Shown in pieces: positions 61,817 to 64,000 of a DNA stretch of 64,000 nt; the first letter of the stretch is position 1; each line of letters opens with the position of its first letter. The DNA lies in the NCBI GenBank assembly GCA_033782935.1, contig JAWQEG010000167.1, positions 1,079,001 through 1,143,000 on the forward strand, in the 5' to 3' direction. The notes under the pieces were generated by a model that was not told where the DNA came from, searched no databases, and was given only the letters and a program-made list of their open reading frames with translations. Origin of the DNA: Petrolisthes cinctipes (Eukaryota > Arthropoda > Malacostraca > Decapoda > Porcellanidae). Both the position numbers and the translations under genes were made by a program.

Positions 61817-64000
61817 TGGCACCCAAAATATCGATTTTTAGTATGTTTTGGGCGTATAATTTGAAAATATTCTAGCACTGAGTAGGCATGTACAGATCGA
61901 TTCTGGGACCCAAAAATATCGAATTTTCGGGGGTTTTGAGCCAGAATTTGGGATATAACCGGGTACAGAGGATGCATGCACATATCGACTTTTTGCACCT
62001 AAAATATCGATTTTAAGCATGTTTTGGGTCTGTATCTTGAAAACATTCTAGGAAGGAGTAGGCATGTACAGGTCGCTTCTGGGACCCAAAAATACCGAAT
62101 TTTCTGGTGTTTTGAACCTGAATTTGGGATATAGACGGGTACAGAAGATGCATACACATATTGACTTTGGGCACCTAAAATATAGATTTTCAGCATGTTT
62201 TGGGCCTGTATTTTGAAAATACATTAACACGGAGTAGGCATGTATAGATCGCTTCTGGGACCCAAAAATATCGACTTTTCTGGTGTTTTGAGCCTGAATT
62301 TGAGATATAAACGGGTACAGAAGATACATGCACATATCGACATTGGGCACCTAAAATATCGATTTTGAGTATGTTTTAGGCCTGTATTTTGAAAATACTC
62401 TAACACGGAGTATGCATGTACAGATCGCTTCTGGGACACAAAAATATCGATTTTTTGGGTATTTTGAGCCTGAATTTGAGATATAAACGGGTACAGAAGA
62501 TGCATGCACATATCGACTTTTCACACCTAAAATATCGATTTATAGTATGTTTTAAGCCTGTATTTTAAAAAGATTCTAGCACTGAGTAGGCATGTGCAGA
62601 TCGCTTAAGGGACACAAAAATATCGAATTTTCGGAGTTTTGAGCCTGAATTTGAGATATAAACGGGTACAGAAGATGCATGCACATATCGACTTTTTGCA
62701 CCTAAAATATCGATTTTAAGCATGTTTTGGGTCTGTATCTTGAAAACATTCTAGGATGGAGTAGGCATGTACAGGTCGCTTCTGGGACCCAAAAATACCG
62801 AGTTTTCTGGTGTTTTGAACCTGAATTTGGGATATAGACGGGTACAGAAGATGCATACACATATTGACTTTGGGCACCCAAAATATCGATTTTGAGCATG
62901 TTTTGGACCTGAATTTTTAAAATACTCTAACACTGAGTAGACACGTACAGATCGCTTCTGGGACCCAAATAAATCGAATTTTCGGGTGTTCTGAGCCTGA
63001 ATTTGAGATATGAACGGGTACAGAAGATGCATGCACATATCGAATTTAAGCACCTAAAATATCGATTTTGAGCATGTTTTGGGCCTGTATTTTGAAAATA
63101 CTATAACACAGTGTAGACATGTACAGATCGCTTCTGGGACACAAAAATATCGATTTTTTGGGTGTTTTGAGCCTGAATTTGAGATATAAACGGATACAGA
63201 AGATGCATGCACATATCGACTTTGGGCACCCAAAATATCGATTTTTAGTATGTTTCGAGCGTATAATTTGAAAATATTCTAGCACTGAGTAGGTATGTAC
63301 AGATCGCTTCTGGGACCCAAAAATATCGAATTTTCGAGTGTTTTGAACCTGAATTTGGGATATAGACGGGTACAGAAGATACATACACATATTGACTTTG
63401 GGCAGCTAAAATATCGATTTTCAGCATGTTTTAGGCCTGTATTTTGAAAATACTCTAACATGGAGTATGCATGTACACATTGCTTTTGGGACCCAAAAAT
63501 ATCGAATATTCGGGTGTTTTGAGTCTGAATTTGAGATATAAACGGGTACAGAAGATGCATGCACATATCGACTTTGGGCACCTAAAATATCGATTTTGAG
63601 CATGTTTTGGGCCTGTATTTTGAAAATACTCTAACACGGAGTATGCATGTACAGATCGCTTCTGAGACACAATAATATCGATTTTTTGGGTGTTTTGAGC
63701 CTGAATTTGAGATATAAACGGGTACAGAAGATGCATGCACATATCGACTTTTTGCACTTAAAATATCGATTTTGAGCATGTTTTGGGTCTGTATCTTGAG
63801 AATATTCTAGCACTGAGTAGGCATGTACAGATCGCTTCTGGGACCCAAAATTATCGAATTTTCGGGTGTTTTTAACCTGAATTTGGGATATAGACGGATA
63901 CAGAAGATGCATGTACATATCGACTTTGGGCACCTAAAATATCGATTTTGAGCATGTTTTGGGCCTCTATTTTGAAAAAACTATAGCATGGTGTAGACAT

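Larger units (their letters stand above)
1..64000. repeat. Satellite array of ~176-bp monomers, head to tail, filling the whole window
   Basis: Every part of the window is the same unit, recognisable by GATGCATGCACATATCGAC, AAAATATCGATTTT, GCATGTACAGATCGCTTC, AAAAATATCGAATTTTCGGG and GATATAAACGGGTACAG in fixed order. Landmarks recur at steps of 175-177 bp (for example 3001, 3177, 3353, 3529, 3705). All monomers point the same way and I saw no inversion. A hand-built consensus has 71 G+C of 176, about 40%. Both window edges cut monomers, so the array extends beyond the window. From general knowledge, arrays of nucleosome-length monomers with higher-order structure mark centromeric or pericentromeric heterochromatin in many eukaryotes; the centromeric role here is inference. 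I do not recognise the satellite family or the species. Confidence 0.98.
50611..64000. repeat. Block E: mosaic of long-range repeats, running off the window
   Basis: A ~1.88-kb core occurs three times (50611-52494, 55535-57418, 59933-61816), at distances 4,924 and 4,398 bp (28 and 25 monomers). Between the cores, 57418-58724 matches 62694-64000 at 5,276 bp (30 monomers), 54297-55046 matches 57992-58741 at 3,695 bp (21), and 55030-55550 matches 59252-59772 at 4,222 bp (24). The match at 58724/64000 is still running at the end of the window, so block E continues. Confidence 0.87.

Noticed and set aside
1..64000. CRISPR array
   Set aside because: There are no unique spacers between short repeats; the whole 176-bp unit is repeated without gaps.
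1..64000. Identity with a known named centromeric satellite
   Set aside because: The 176-bp length is shared with some plant centromeric repeats such as the Brassica family, but I could not match the sequence to any I can recall. A repeat-database search would decide; I therefore name no species or family.
1..64000. rRNA, tRNA, 5S or telomere-type repeats
   Set aside because: No tRNA cloverleaf arms or internal promoter boxes, no rRNA signature and no TTTAGGG/TTAGGG runs seen on either strand.

Overview
The whole 64,000 bases is one uninterrupted head-to-tail tandem satellite array. I found no protein gene, RNA gene, transposon, CRISPR array or unique-sequence gap. The unit is about 176 bp and roughly 40% G+C (hand count on a consensus), so about 364 monomers fit, all in the same orientation. 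A megasatellite of nucleosome-length units with layered higher-order repeats (HORs) is typical of eukaryotic centromeric or pericentromeric heterochromatin. The unit length suits a plant or animal centromere-type satellite, but I do not recognise the family and cannot name the organism.

At the smallest scale, the 176-bp monomer is itself a fused dimer: its two 88-bp halves align without gaps at about 59 of 88 positions. The monomers fall into recognisable subtypes with linked diagnostic substitutions, and these subtypes are strung together in ordered blocks.

Layout. 1-8889: a 21-monomer HOR (3,696 bp) in three copies, the middle one rearranged by a 1,762-bp in-register duplication. 8890-15711: a divergent island with no long near-identical repeat, where left-hand subtypes give way to right-hand ones. 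15712-27165: two versions of a ~5.4-kb, ~31-monomer HOR, the second altered by in-register gains and losses of about 2, 4 and 5 monomers. 27166-37369: pieces of a ~4,389-bp (25-monomer) HOR with a nested 880-bp (5-monomer) repeat. 37370-46085: the most homogeneous part, a 1,932-bp (11-monomer) HOR in a short first copy (10 monomers), three full copies and a partial copy. 46086-46650: divergent monomers interrupting that HOR, one carrying a 29-bp deletion. 46651-50610: a mixed zone. 50611-64000: a mosaic of 4,924-, 4,398-, 5,276-, 4,222-, 3,695- and 879-bp repeats.

Almost every long-range repeat distance is a near-exact multiple of 176 bp. This is the expected footprint of unequal crossing over or conversion between aligned monomers. 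The many open frames (60-184 codons) are by-products of the repeat: 176 is not divisible by three, and the same open stretches recur every monomer in shifting frames. Nothing here encodes a system of cooperating genes; the interest is in the architecture and history of the array.
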